Assembly (NCBI GenBank): GCA_900316035.1
Contig: ONBI01000013.1
Location: forward strand, 1 to 36,856
Length of the DNA: 36,856 nt
From: an uncultured Eubacteriales bacterium
GTDB taxonomy: Bacteria; Bacillota_I; Bacilli_A; RFN20; CAG-288
Reading direction: 5' to 3'
Below the pieces are notes generated by a model. It had not been told where the DNA came from. It was given only the letters and a program-made list of their open reading frames with translations, and ran no database searches. The position numbers and the translations under genes are program-made. Positions 6,981-15,545 of this stretch are shown here, in pieces. Each line of letters begins with the position of its first letter. Within the stretch, counting starts at the first letter, position 1.

Positions 6981-9073
6981 AAATCGGTCTTATCGGAAAC
7001 CAGAACGCCGGAAAGACCACTCTCTTCAATGCTCTTACCGGCATGAATGCGACGATCGGGAATTGGCCCGGCGTCACGATCGAACGCAAGGAAGGCTATA
7101 TCAAAGGGAACAAGGATCTCCTTTTAGTCGATACCCCTGGTGTCTATTCTCTTTCTCCTTATACCGCGGAAGAGAAAGTCACCCGAAGCTTCTGTCTTGA
7201 TCAGGATCCGGATCTGATCATCAATATTGTCGATGCTACTGCTTTAGAGCGTTCTTTATATTTAACTACTCAGTTAGCGGAACTCGACTGCGATGTGATC
7301 GTGGCTTTGAATATGACGGATATCTTAGTCAAGAACGGTATCACCCTCGACGAAAAGAAACTCGAAGTGAAACTTGGTTTAACCGTCATCAAAATCTCCG
7401 CTAAGACCGGAGAAGGTATCCCTACCCTTATCGAAACCATCGAAAAGAGAACCTATCGGAAGAATCCGAAGCTCAAGATCTATCATCCCGATATCCAAAA
7501 AGAGATCGACCATATCGAAGGGGATCTCCATAACGAACTCGAAGAGAGCAAAAACGCCCGCTTCGGAGCAGTCTGCCTTTTTGAGTCCGACCCCTACTTC
7601 AAAGCTCTGACCAACACCTCCACCAAAGCGGAAGTAGCTGCCTTAGAGAAAGTCTATGACATGGATGCCGAACAGATCATCGCCGATCAGCGCTATCAGT
7701 TCGTCACTTCTCTGACCAGCGCCTGTGAAGTGAGAAAAGAGATGCCGGAATCTCTGACCGATAAGATCGATAAGGTCGTTCTCAACAAATGGGCCTGTTT
7801 CCCTATCTTCCTACTCGTCATGGCCTTCATGTACTTTATCTCGGTCGGAGTCGTCGGTTCCTTGACTAGCGACTTCATCTCCGCCTGCTTCAACGGTTCC
7901 GAAACCATTGAAGTCTTCTTCCGGGAAGTCCCCTTTGCCTGTAAAGGATTAGGACCGATCTTAGGAGATGCGATTCTCAATGCCGGAGGATCCATGTGGG
8001 CTGCCGATATGGTAGCAAACGGCTTGATCGGTGGTATTTCTACCGTTCTTGCTTTTATCCCACAGCTGGTGATGCTCTTTTTATGCTTATCCATCTTAGA
8101 AGGTACCGGCTATATGTCCCGTATCGCCTTCTTCTTAGATAAGTTATTCAAGAAATTCGGTCTATCCGGTAAATCCATCATCCCCTTCATCGTCGGTACC
8201 GGTTGCTCGGTTCCCGGTGTCATGACCGCCAGAACCGTCGAAGATCCGGATGAAAAAGAGATGACCATCATGCTTACTCCTTTCATTCCCTGCAATGCAA
8301 AGCTTCCTATCATGTCGTTACTTGCCAGTGTCATCTTTCCGAAATATGGATGGGTCATCTCCTTTGTCTGCTACTTGATGGCTATCGCTATCATCCTTAC
8401 GACTTCTTTGATTCTGAAAAAGCGTTTCTTCAAAGTCGAAAACGACTCCTTTATCTCCGAACTCCCTAGCTACAAGTTACCCAATGCCTACTATTGCTAT
8501 CGGGATGTCAAAGATAAAACGATGGACTTCCTTGAAAGAGCAGGAACTACAATCTTCCTTTGCACCTTCTTAGTCTGGCTTTTTACCCGTTACACCTGGT
8601 CTTGGAAATATGTAGGACCCACGGATTATACGGATATGACTACCGCTAACATCGCCGATTCCATGTTAGCTTCTCTCGGTAAGATCCTTGCCTATCTCTT
8701 CATCCCTAGCTGGGGTGGACACTATTCCTGGGGACTGACGGTCTCGGCAATACAAGGCTTAGTCGCTAAGGAACAGGTTGTCTCTTCGTTGGCCGTTATC
8801 GCCGGCGAAGATATTCTCTCCTTAAACGGGCCTTTTGCTTTCTTAGCCGATGGTTCTTTCGGTGCTCCCTGGATTGCCTTATCCTTCTTATCCTTCAACC
8901 TCTTCTCGATTCCCTGTGTATCGGCAGTATCCGCTATGCGAAGAGAATTAGGTTCTACAAGAAAACTCTTAGCCGCTATGGGTATCGAACTAGCCTGGGC
9001 TTATCTCATCTCCACCTTCTTCGGTGTCATAGGTTGGGGAATCAACGGTTTTAACGGGGTGATCGGTTTATGA
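6977..9073 (+). CDS. feoB: Ferrous iron transporter FeoB
   Basis: FeoB is the membrane Fe(II) permease with an N-terminal GTPase. The 698 residues begin with G1 GNQNAGKTTLFN (7-18), followed by G3 DTPGVYSL and G4 NMTD, then the helical regulatory domain. The membrane part has the paired gate regions FIVGTGCSVPGVMTARTVED and PFIPCNAKLPIMSLLASV, each with the conserved Cys, and the usual C-terminal helices. Length is normal. It sits in an operon with overlapping starts on both sides (feoA and the small membrane protein at 9070). Confidence 0.97.
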   Translation: MKIGLIGNQNAGKTTLFNALTGMNATIGNWPGVTIERKEGYIKGNKDLLLVDTPGVYSLSPYTAEEKVTRSFCLDQDPDLIINIVDATALERSLYLTTQLAELDCDVIVALNMTDILVKNGITLDEKKLEVKLGLTVIKISAKTGEGIPTLIETIEKRTYRKNPKLKIYHPDIQKEIDHIEGDLHNELEESKNARFGAVCLFESDPYFKALTNTSTKAEVAALEKVYDMDAEQIIADQRYQFVTSLTSACEVRKEMPESLTDKIDKVVLNKWACFPIFLLVMAFMYFISVGVVGSLTSDFISACFNGSETIEVFFREVPFACKGLGPILGDAILNAGGSMWAADMVANGLIGGISTVLAFIPQLVMLFLCLSILEGTGYMSRIAFFLDKLFKKFGLSGKSIIPFIVGTGCSVPGVMTARTVEDPDEKEMTIMLTPFIPCNAKLPIMSLLASVIFPKYGWVISFVCYLMAIAIILTTSLILKKRFFKVENDSFISELPSYKLPNAYYCYRDVKDKTMDFLERAGTTIFLCTFLVWLFTRYTWSWKYVGPTDYTDMTTANIADSMLASLGKILAYLFIPSWGGHYSWGLTVSAIQGLVAKEQVVSSLAVIAGEDILSLNGPFAFLADGSFGAPWIALSFLSFNLFSIPCVSAVSAMRRELGSTRKLLAAMGIELAWAYLISTFFGVIGWGINGFNGVIGL

Positions 9074-9306
9074 ACTGGGTAGATATCCTTATCGTTCTTG
9101 TAACGGTTCTGATTCTTCTTGCGATTCTTTTCTATAAGTTTGTGCTTCCTCCTCTCAAGAGGAAGAAAGGAAAACCTTCTTCCTCCTGTTGCAGGGAAGG
9201 AGCGAAGACTTCGAAACGCATCATCGATGCCTACTATCACGAGAAACGCAAAGAAGAAAAGAAGAAAGCAAAAGAAGCCAAGAAAGCAGAGAAGAAAGAG
9301 GAATAG
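9070..9306 (+). CDS. Small FeoB-associated membrane protein
   Basis: A 78-residue protein with one N-terminal helix (ILIVLVTVLILLAILFYKFV) and a very basic, Lys/Glu/Ala-rich tail. Its ATG overlaps the feoB stop. The position and the CC pair (residues 40-41) match the FeoB-associated Cys-rich membrane proteins, which usually carry several more cysteines. The long charged coiled-coil-like tail (residues 55-78) is unusual. It probably helps FeoB, but the mechanism is unknown. Confidence 0.7.
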   Translation: MNWVDILIVLVTVLILLAILFYKFVLPPLKRKKGKPSSSCCREGAKTSKRIIDAYYHEKRKEEKKKAKEAKKAEKKEE

Positions 9307-9316
9307 ACTTACGTGG

Positions 9317-9341
9317 AGGAGGCTGCAAAAACCTCCTTTTC
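9317..9341 (+). terminator. Weak terminator after the feo operon
   Basis: AGGAGG (9317-9322) and CCTCCT (9332-9337) form a short stem with a purine loop, followed by TTT. It separates the feo operon from the helicase gene. Confidence 0.5.
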
Positions 9342-9447
9342 CTTTGACAAGGAACGCATAACAGGAAGAAAAGTTGCATATTTTGATCCATCTGTTCAAA
9401 ATTTTTCTTCCAAGCGCTTTTCTATGTGGTATCCTTTCTTTGGCAAG

Positions 9448-9502
9448 ATACTTTCCTAAGTATCAAAAGCCGGAGTGTCACCGTTACATTGTGTGGGTGA
9501 CA
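9448..9502 (+). promoter_or_regulatory. Two hairpins in the leader of the Ddm-like operon
   Basis: GATACTT-TCCT-AAGTATC (9448-9465) and TGTCACC/GGTGACA (9476-9482 with 9496-9502) lie between the feo terminator and the helicase start. The second ends one base before the ribosome site GAAAGGAA, so it could influence translation. They could also be dyad operators. I could not place a convincing promoter. Confidence 0.45.
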
Positions 9503-9516
9503 GAAAGGAAAAAGAG

Positions 9517-12500
9517 ATGAAAGAATCTCTCATTAAATTTCTGGAACGCAGCCAGAACAATTCTGCAAATGGTACCAAGAGTACCGGTCTTTTCGTTGTC
9601 GAAATGCCGACAGGTTCTGGGAAGACGTATCAGTCGATGGATTTTGTCCACGACTATCTCGAAGGCAAGTTAGAAGAGTATAAGCTTTCCCACATCTTTT
9701 ATCTGACACCATTACGGAAGAATATCAAAAGCGCCTATCAGGAACTAGAAGACAAATTCGATACAAAAGAAGGGAAAGAACTTCTCCGCAACAATTCTCT
9801 TATCATACCTGCCAATTCCGAATCGGTTATCGATGCATTAAGCGATAATCAGTTCACGATTCGTGAGAGCGAAATCATGAGGCTTCGTACTTTTTCTCCT
9901 CTTCTAACGCATGTCCGTGCACTGAATAAAGCGGACCCAACCCTTCAGTCGGATTTCCGAGAAATGATTCAGAACGATTATGAACCAGCTTTCCGTAAAG
10001 AGCTGAGAAATTATCTGAGACGTGTTTTACTTGGGCAAAACTACGACGAAAAGCTGAAGAAAATACAAGACGATTATCCTTGGTTGCTGAAGGCATATCC
10101 AGCGATTCTCACAAAGAAGAGAAAAGTCATCCTTATGAGCGTTTCCAAGTTTTATGCTGGAAACGATCCAATTATCGAAAGCACTTATTCTTTCCTCGAT
10201 AACAACATCACGGATGACTCGGTGATTCTTATCGATGAATCGGATGCAGCAAAATCGTATCTTCTGAAACAGCAGATTGAAAACTGCGTTGACTATAAGC
10301 TGGATCTGCTTACGCTGGTCAACCGCCTCTATCATTCCACCAATAAAGATGAAGTCCCCTCTGCCCTTTTCCACCAGATCAAGAAAGAAGACTTGGACGA
10401 AGACAAGACGACCAAATGTGCTTACAAGAAACTCTGCAGTGTCTGCAAAGAAACCTATGACGATCATAATCTCGCCTATCAGTTCAAATTGGATGCCGAT
10501 GCAGATTCCCAGAAATTCTTCCTTTTCCACGATTACACAACCACGACCATTTATGGCGATGATCAATCCAAAAAAGTCAACATCTTCATCAAAAACGATT
10601 CCGATAGAAAATTGAATGTCATCTCCCTCAAAGAAGAGGAAAAGTCCGATAATTTCAACTATCTTGTCCGTTCCTTACAAGGTGCCGTTAATTACTTTAT
10701 CGGTTTTACTACGGTTGCCGCCTGGAATTACATGGAATACGTCAACAGCAAAGACCGCAAAACGGAACCTCTACAGTTCCCAGATGCCGTCTCTTCCGTT
10801 TTGAATGATTTCCACCTTGAAAGCAAAACGGTCACTAACCTGCAACGCATCGTTCTTAATAACCGCAAGCTGTCAATTCTGAAGAATCAGAAAAATCCTC
10901 TGAATTATGACTTCTATAGCGAAGGATTCGAGTATTACAGTTTCTCAAACGACGACTCCCATGATATGAATACGTTCCTCGCAATGACTTTCCTCGACGA
11001 CACCCCAGAAAAATTCGTTCTGGCCGCCGCCAACAAATGCCGTGTGGTTCTTTTCTCTGCTACTGCTGAAGCGGATACCGCCATCGGGAACTTCAATCTT
11101 CGCTATCTTCAGGAACAACTCGGGGATAGATATTATCTCCCTGATGAAGAAGATCGAAAGCGTATCAAAGAAAACTACGAAAAGAGATTAAAGAAAAATC
11201 AGATTCATCCGGAGGCCATTCGGATTCTCGATGAAAAAGCGCCTGCCGATAGTCTTTCGCTTTCTCCTGCAGCAAAAGAAAATCTTTGCGCGATTCTCAA
11301 TCAATATTCAGAACAGGAAAACAAAGATACTGGTGGAATGTTCCACATAGACCGTTTCGTCCGCTGTTTGATAGCTATCCGCAAATTCCTCGAGTGCCCC
11401 TCTTCTCGCGTTCTACTCATGATGACGAATTCTCTTCTAAAAAAGAGTGGAGAGCTATTCTCCTTCGATAATCTCAACAGTGGAATTCAGATTGTCTGTA
11501 AGGATTTGAATATCGAGCAACCGGTCCTCATTGCTCTTAACAGTTCCGAATACAATTCGCAACTCAAGCTCTTCCAGGAAGCTGTTAAAAAAGGCAGAGT
11601 GATTTTGGTAACGACGTATCATACTGCCGGCACAGGGCAGAATATCAATTACAGCGATGAACTCGATAACGAAGAATACGATATCGACTCTATTTACCTT
11701 GAAAAACCAACCTATATCATCTCCAGGATCGAAAGTCGCTCCGATGAAACCGACATCGTCAATTTCATCTATCAGGTTCTTTCCCTAAGAGAAGCCGGTG
11801 AAATTACCAATAGTGAATCCCGCCTTTTGGTTCAGACCGCTTTCCAGAACTACCAGAAGCTCAAAGCAGAGAACAATCTGATTATGGTAAAAATTTATGG
11901 CTCGGATGATGTCAACAACTGTGCGGTGTCCATTCTGAAGCAGGCTGTCGGAAGAATCAGTCGTTCCAAGAAAAAGCGGGACATTTCCCACGTTTTCATT
12001 GATGATGAAATTGTCAACAAGTTGGATTTCGCAACCGAGAGAGGACATTTGGAGACACCGGAATTCCAGGCTTTGATTGACTATTGCGAAGGCAAAGTAG
12101 ACAAACACGTAAGTCAGGACGCGAAGCAACGTTACTCCGTCCTCAATCGAATTGACCAGATTACTACCATCTATCACAAGCTGATGAAGAGAAACAATCG
12201 CGGAGAGTGGAGTGAAGATAACATTCGTGTTTGGAAAGAACTTCGTGAATTTGTTTTGAAGCATCCAACCATTTCCGAAACAGAATTGAATAAAGAAGAA
12301 AACGAATCGATGCGGAATCTCTATCTTCCGAAAAGGGTCAATTCCGATGGTATCGAGGAATATTACTGTGCCTTCTCTCCTTCAAAGGCAGGAGACGAGA
12401 AAACGATTACCGATTATTCCTATTTCCAAAACGGGAATTGCAATCGAAGAATCAGTGCCAGTGCCCTCTATTTAGATGACATCATGAATTGCGAAGCAAA

Positions 12501-13020
12501 ATACGCCCACAACTATTTCATAATGCAAGGTTATGCACAAAGCTTTGAAAAGAACGACTACATTCTTCTTCCGAATATCATCCATGATATCTATTTAGGG
12601 GCTTTAGGAGAAGAAATCGGAAAGTGCGTTTTGAAATGGTTGGTTCATAGAGATCTTGTCCCTATAGAAAATCCGAAAGATTTTGAAAAATTCGATTTCC
12701 AGCTTGCGGAAGATAAGGATATCTATTTTGATTTCAAATACTGGATTTCCTATCGTCCTCTCGAAAAAGAACAGCTGAACAAGTTTGCAAAGAAGCTTGC
12801 GGAAGTCCATGGAAAAGCCGCCTTCATCATCAACATCTTCGTGGATTCGAGGAACAAATATCAATGCTACAAAGCTGAAAGTTCGAACCTCTACATGATT
12901 CCGGATCTTTACACCATTCAGAACGGAAAAGCTATCCTTGACGATACGAAATTAGAGTTCCTTAAGGAAAGCATTAGTAAGGAAATGCAACGGCATGAAT
13001 TTAAGAACAAAGACAAGTGA
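9517..13020 (+). CDS. ddmD: DdmD-like SF2 helicase-nuclease
   Basis: DdmD is the effector of the DdmDE plasmid-elimination system: a helicase-nuclease recruited by the Argonaute-like DdmE to degrade invading DNA. This 1167-residue protein has Walker A MPTGSGKT (K36) near the very N-terminus, a long insertion, then Walker B VILIDESD (D240, E241). Helicase motif V follows as TTYHTAGTGQNINY and motif VI as QAVGRISR (809-816). The C-terminal part has a PD-(D/E)XK nuclease pattern: GALGEEIGK (E1032/E1033), KFDFQL (D1060) and YFDFK (D1072, K1074). Order, spacing and length fit the family. ATG 9517 is chosen for its GAAAGGAA site; an in-frame GTG at 9475 lies inside a leader hairpin. It overlaps the next gene by 26 bases. 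An unrelated helicase-nuclease paired with an Argonaute-like protein is the main alternative. Confidence 0.75.
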   Translation: MKESLIKFLERSQNNSANGTKSTGLFVVEMPTGSGKTYQSMDFVHDYLEGKLEEYKLSHIFYLTPLRKNIKSAYQELEDKFDTKEGKELLRNNSLIIPANSESVIDALSDNQFTIRESEIMRLRTFSPLLTHVRALNKADPTLQSDFREMIQNDYEPAFRKELRNYLRRVLLGQNYDEKLKKIQDDYPWLLKAYPAILTKKRKVILMSVSKFYAGNDPIIESTYSFLDNNITDDSVILIDESDAAKSYLLKQQIENCVDYKLDLLTLVNRLYHSTNKDEVPSALFHQIKKEDLDEDKTTKCAYKKLCSVCKETYDDHNLAYQFKLDADADSQKFFLFHDYTTTTIYGDDQSKKVNIFIKNDSDRKLNVISLKEEEKSDNFNYLVRSLQGAVNYFIGFTTVAAWNYMEYVNSKDRKTEPLQFPDAVSSVLNDFHLESKTVTNLQRIVLNNRKLSILKNQKNPLNYDFYSEGFEYYSFSNDDSHDMNTFLAMTFLDDTPEKFVLAAANKCRVVLFSATAEADTAIGNFNLRYLQEQLGDRYYLPDEEDRKRIKENYEKRLKKNQIHPEAIRILDEKAPADSLSLSPAAKENLCAILNQYSEQENKDTGGMFHIDRFVRCLIAIRKFLECPSSRVLLMMTNSLLKKSGELFSFDNLNSGIQIVCKDLNIEQPVLIALNSSEYNSQLKLFQEAVKKGRVILVTTYHTAGTGQNINYSDELDNEEYDIDSIYLEKPTYIISRIESRSDETDIVNFIYQVLSLREAGEITNSESRLLVQTAFQNYQKLKAENNLIMVKIYGSDDVNNCAVSILKQAVGRISRSKKKRDISHVFIDDEIVNKLDFATERGHLETPEFQALIDYCEGKVDKHVSQDAKQRYSVLNRIDQITTIYHKLMKRNNRGEWSEDNIRVWKELREFVLKHPTISETELNKEENESMRNLYLPKRVNSDGIEEYYCAFSPSKAGDEKTITDYSYFQNGNCNRRISASALYLDDIMNCEAKYAHNYFIMQGYAQSFEKNDYILLPNIIHDIYLGALGEEIGKCVLKWLVHRDLVPIENPKDFEKFDFQLAEDKDIYFDFKYWISYRPLEKEQLNKFAKKLAEVHGKAAFIINIFVDSRNKYQCYKAESSNLYMIPDLYTIQNGKAILDDTKLEFLKESISKEMQRHEFKNKDK

Positions 13021-14749
13021 AATTACTCTATCTTTTGATGTAGAAAAGTTGGATGAAACCTATGATTTCTTCTATTTTCGGACATCGGAGAAATACATTC
13101 AAAGAGGAGCAAGAATCTTAGACCTTCCAGATCTACCTGCCAAAGCTTTAAGTATCACTTTTGACTATGGAGCGAGTTTCTTTGCCATGTTTGAAAAAGG
13201 TGGCATCAAGCTAAGCGAATTACAGCATAGTGTCAATGATGAAAATATCGCTATCAAAAAGGTTTCTTCTCAAGATCTCAAGCCTCAAATCCTAGGGAGG
13301 CTTCTCCTCTGTTCCCTTGCCAATTCCAATTACCAAGAAAATTACTTCAACAATCTTACAGGAAAGCTTTACTGGTTTCTTCCGGAAAAGCAGAAGAAAT
13401 TTCTCAAAGCCGTTCAGATCGATATCGGACTTTACCAGTCCCATATGATTTTGGAAGCCACTTCTACGACTTTTACTAGAATCGATGTCTTCAAGAATCA
13501 AAAAGTTCTTAAGGTGTATCCGAAATATACTTTCTCCTATAACGGAAAACTGAAGCGAAGTCTGGACGAAAAAGAGGATTCCTCTCTCTATGTCCACAGA
13601 GTACCAGCAGAAAGCAAGACCCATCTGGATTTTTTAGATTTTTCCAAGACTAGAATTAAAGAGACACGTGCCTATCTTTTAGATACGACGTTGCATGCTT
13701 TCAATGATAAATTCCAAGGGCTTGCTTCGATGCAGTTTGTCGAGCAGGAAATTCAAGAACGAATCACTAATAAGAAAGACGAGGACTTCTTTGAAGGGGT
13801 AAAGCAGGCTCTCATCGGAAAGACACTGAACTTCATCAACCTCGATAAAACTCCGGAAGATCAGGAAGCTTTCTCCATTCTGAAAGAGAAGCTTCTCGCT
13901 TTGGCCCCCTATTGTTTTGAAAAAGAGAGTCTTGAATTCGATAACGAATCCCCGAATATTGTCTTCCTTCATGATCGGGACTATTACATCAAAAACGAGC
14001 TGGAAGATCCCTATCCCAAGCTTCCCCGGAATTGTGTTATCCAATGTGTGACAAGAGAGAATGCTTTGGCTGTCGATACCGAGGTTGTCTATAAGACAAT
14101 TCTCAAAGAAACCGCCATCAAGGAAGATATTATTCACCAAAGAAGATTCACATTGGATGACTGGAGCATGTTTGGGTTTACTGGAAACTGGATTTTCGGT
14201 ATTGAAGAAGACGATGCTGCCTATTTCTTGGAAGTCGCTCCGGATGGAAGTTTTGAGACGATAAAACCAATAGGCCTTTTTCAAGCCTATAAGTCCCCGA
14301 TTTACCAGGACATGGCTTTGACTCTCCATTCGGAAGCTGGGAAAGGAAAGACCATCATTGCCGATGATAAAGGCAATATCAACGTCATCGCTTCTACCGG
14401 GATTCTCACTTTACCGGATAGTGAAGTGTTCACTGCTCCTAGCCGGAGCAAAGACTTTGTAGAAAACCATCTAGCGGGTCTTACAGGAATCAATCTCTAC
14501 GAAAAAGATAACAATACCTTCTATAACTGCGGTGCTTTTGCTCAAGGGTTGAACAAATCCTTGCCAACCGGTTCTCTTCTTTATGCTGTCACTCCGATTC
14601 AGGGCAAGGTCATCATCAAAGAACTTCTTGAAACCATGAGTGTCCTTTTTGTCCGCTGGAATTCTTATACGGTCTTACCTTATCCAGTGAAATATCTTCG
14701 GGAATGGGTAGAGATAGAGAAAAATAGTAAGCCAATCGAGAAGAAGTAG
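12995..14749 (+). CDS. ddmE: DdmE-like prokaryotic Argonaute-related protein
   Basis: DdmE is a catalytically inactive Argonaute relative that uses short DNA guides to find plasmid DNA and load DdmD. I recognise the 584-residue product mainly from its second half and its partner. A MID-like segment runs from IVFLHDRDYY (322-331) through CVIQCVTRENA (347-357) to YKTILKETAIKEDI, which holds candidate 5'-phosphate-binding lysines. A PIWI-like strand GNWIFGIEEDD follows. The C-terminal VLPYPVKYLREW (560-571) matches the LPYPxxYA ending of Argonautes. At the first catalytic position, where active enzymes read GID, it has Glu (404-405), and I see no clear DEDX tetrad, so it is probably non-cleaving. 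The N-terminal 320 residues are unassigned. It starts inside the helicase gene with site AAGGAAA, so it is translationally coupled. Confidence 0.65.
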   Translation: MNLRTKTSEITLSFDVEKLDETYDFFYFRTSEKYIQRGARILDLPDLPAKALSITFDYGASFFAMFEKGGIKLSELQHSVNDENIAIKKVSSQDLKPQILGRLLLCSLANSNYQENYFNNLTGKLYWFLPEKQKKFLKAVQIDIGLYQSHMILEATSTTFTRIDVFKNQKVLKVYPKYTFSYNGKLKRSLDEKEDSSLYVHRVPAESKTHLDFLDFSKTRIKETRAYLLDTTLHAFNDKFQGLASMQFVEQEIQERITNKKDEDFFEGVKQALIGKTLNFINLDKTPEDQEAFSILKEKLLALAPYCFEKESLEFDNESPNIVFLHDRDYYIKNELEDPYPKLPRNCVIQCVTRENALAVDTEVVYKTILKETAIKEDIIHQRRFTLDDWSMFGFTGNWIFGIEEDDAAYFLEVAPDGSFETIKPIGLFQAYKSPIYQDMALTLHSEAGKGKTIIADDKGNINVIASTGILTLPDSEVFTAPSRSKDFVENHLAGLTGINLYEKDNNTFYNCGAFAQGLNKSLPTGSLLYAVTPIQGKVIIKELLETMSVLFVRWNSYTVLPYPVKYLREWVEIEKNSKPIEKK

Positions 14750-14805
14750 GTCTAATTAAGAACAAAAGTTTCTTTCTTTTTCTAGGTGAGAAGAAAATTA
14801 TGTTC

Positions 14806-14811
14806 TAAAAT
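14806..14811 (+). promoter_or_regulatory. Possible -10 box of a leaderless bioY mRNA
   Basis: TAAAAT ends nine bases before the bioY ATG, and no Shine-Dalgarno sequence lies between them. Transcription would start at about 14818-14821, giving an mRNA with almost no leader. No good -35 box is visible. Read-through from the Ddm-like genes is the alternative. Confidence 0.35.
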
Positions 14812-14820
14812 GAATCCGTT

Positions 14821-15372
14821 ATGAAAAGCAGCGTCAAAAAGATCTGTCTCATCGCTATGTTTACGGCCCTAATGTGTGTTTTAAGTCCTCTTTCGATCCC
14901 GATCGGACCGGTACCGATCTCGCTATCTACTTTTATGGTTTATCTGATCGGAGCCTTATTCGATTGGAAAATCGCTCCTTTGATTGTCGGTCTCTATATC
15001 GTCTTAGGGGTTATCGGTGTACCGGTCTTTTCTTCCTTTAAGGCAGGACCGGGAGTTATCGCCGGACCGACAGGCGGCTTCATCATCGGGTATTTATTCG
15101 GTGTCTTAGTCGAATCTTTATTACTTACGTACTTCAAAAACAAGAAGTGGATGTATCCGGCTTCGATGGTCTTAGCTACTTTCTTCATCTATGGTTTCGG
15201 TCTTATCTGGTTCATGATCTTCATGGGCGATAAATACACCTTTGAAAAAGCTCTGATGGTCTGTGTTGTCCCCTTCTTAGGAGGAGATACGATCAAGATT
15301 GTCGTCTCCACGATGATAGCGATTCCATTACGGAAGCTCTTCGATGCGCAGAATGCGGTGAAACAGAGGTAG
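14821..15372 (+). CDS. bioY: Biotin ECF transporter S component BioY
   Basis: BioY binds biotin in the membrane and works alone or with the shared ECF energizing module. The 183 residues carry about six hydrophobic helices and the signature AGPTGGFIIGY, with the preceding SIPIGPVPISLST typical of the family. It lies just before the biotin-dependent oxaloacetate decarboxylase genes and biotin ligase, so it plausibly supplies their cofactor. No biotin synthesis genes are present here, suggesting reliance on scavenging. No ribosome site precedes the ATG. Its stop codon lies inside its own terminator. Confidence 0.93.
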   Translation: MKSSVKKICLIAMFTALMCVLSPLSIPIGPVPISLSTFMVYLIGALFDWKIAPLIVGLYIVLGVIGVPVFSSFKAGPGVIAGPTGGFIIGYLFGVLVESLLLTYFKNKKWMYPASMVLATFFIYGFGLIWFMIFMGDKYTFEKALMVCVVPFLGGDTIKIVVSTMIAIPLRKLFDAQNAVKQR

Positions 15373-15387
15373 TTTCACCGCTTTTTT
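15355..15387 (+). terminator. Terminator of bioY
   Basis: A perfect 10-bp stem GCGGTGAAAC/GTTTCACCGC with a 7-base loop is followed by TTTTTT. The left arm is inside bioY and the TAG stop runs through the loop into the right arm. Confidence 0.9.
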
Positions 15388-15408
15388 CTTGCTAACTATG
15401 CAGCATTT

Positions 15409-15463
15409 ATGCAAATTGTGAGCAAAATGAGCAAAACGAACAAATGTACTTAATCGTTTGCAT
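15409..15463 (+). promoter_or_regulatory. Repeats in the oadA upstream region
   Basis: Three 9-base units (TGAGCAAAA at 15419, TGAGCAAAA at 15428, CGAACAAAT at 15437) lie between inverted ATGCAAA (15409-15415) and TTTGCAT (15457-15463). A TAGAAT box (15474-15479) follows and may be the -10 of the oad operon. The arrangement suggests a binding site for a regulator of the operon. Confidence 0.45.
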
Positions 15464-15545
15464 TCTTCTGTTGTAGAATATTGATGATTTCGGTCTTAAA
15501 GGAGACTGAAAACATAGAGTTAAGGAAAAATCAGGAGGTAATTCT

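Noticed and set aside
10027-10566. Long antisense frames inside the helicase and Argonaute-like genes (also 13679-14329)
   Set aside because: Phe/Ile/Val-rich mirror translations without start signals.
9517-13020. Type III restriction enzyme Res subunit
   Set aside because: A C-terminal nuclease after an SF2 helicase is shared, but no modification methyltransferase gene is adjacent and the partner is Argonaute-like.
12995-14749. PIWI-RE-type system
   Set aside because: Those systems usually have a longer PIWI protein with a separate DinG-type helicase and a separate nuclease gene; here the helicase and nuclease are fused as in DdmD.
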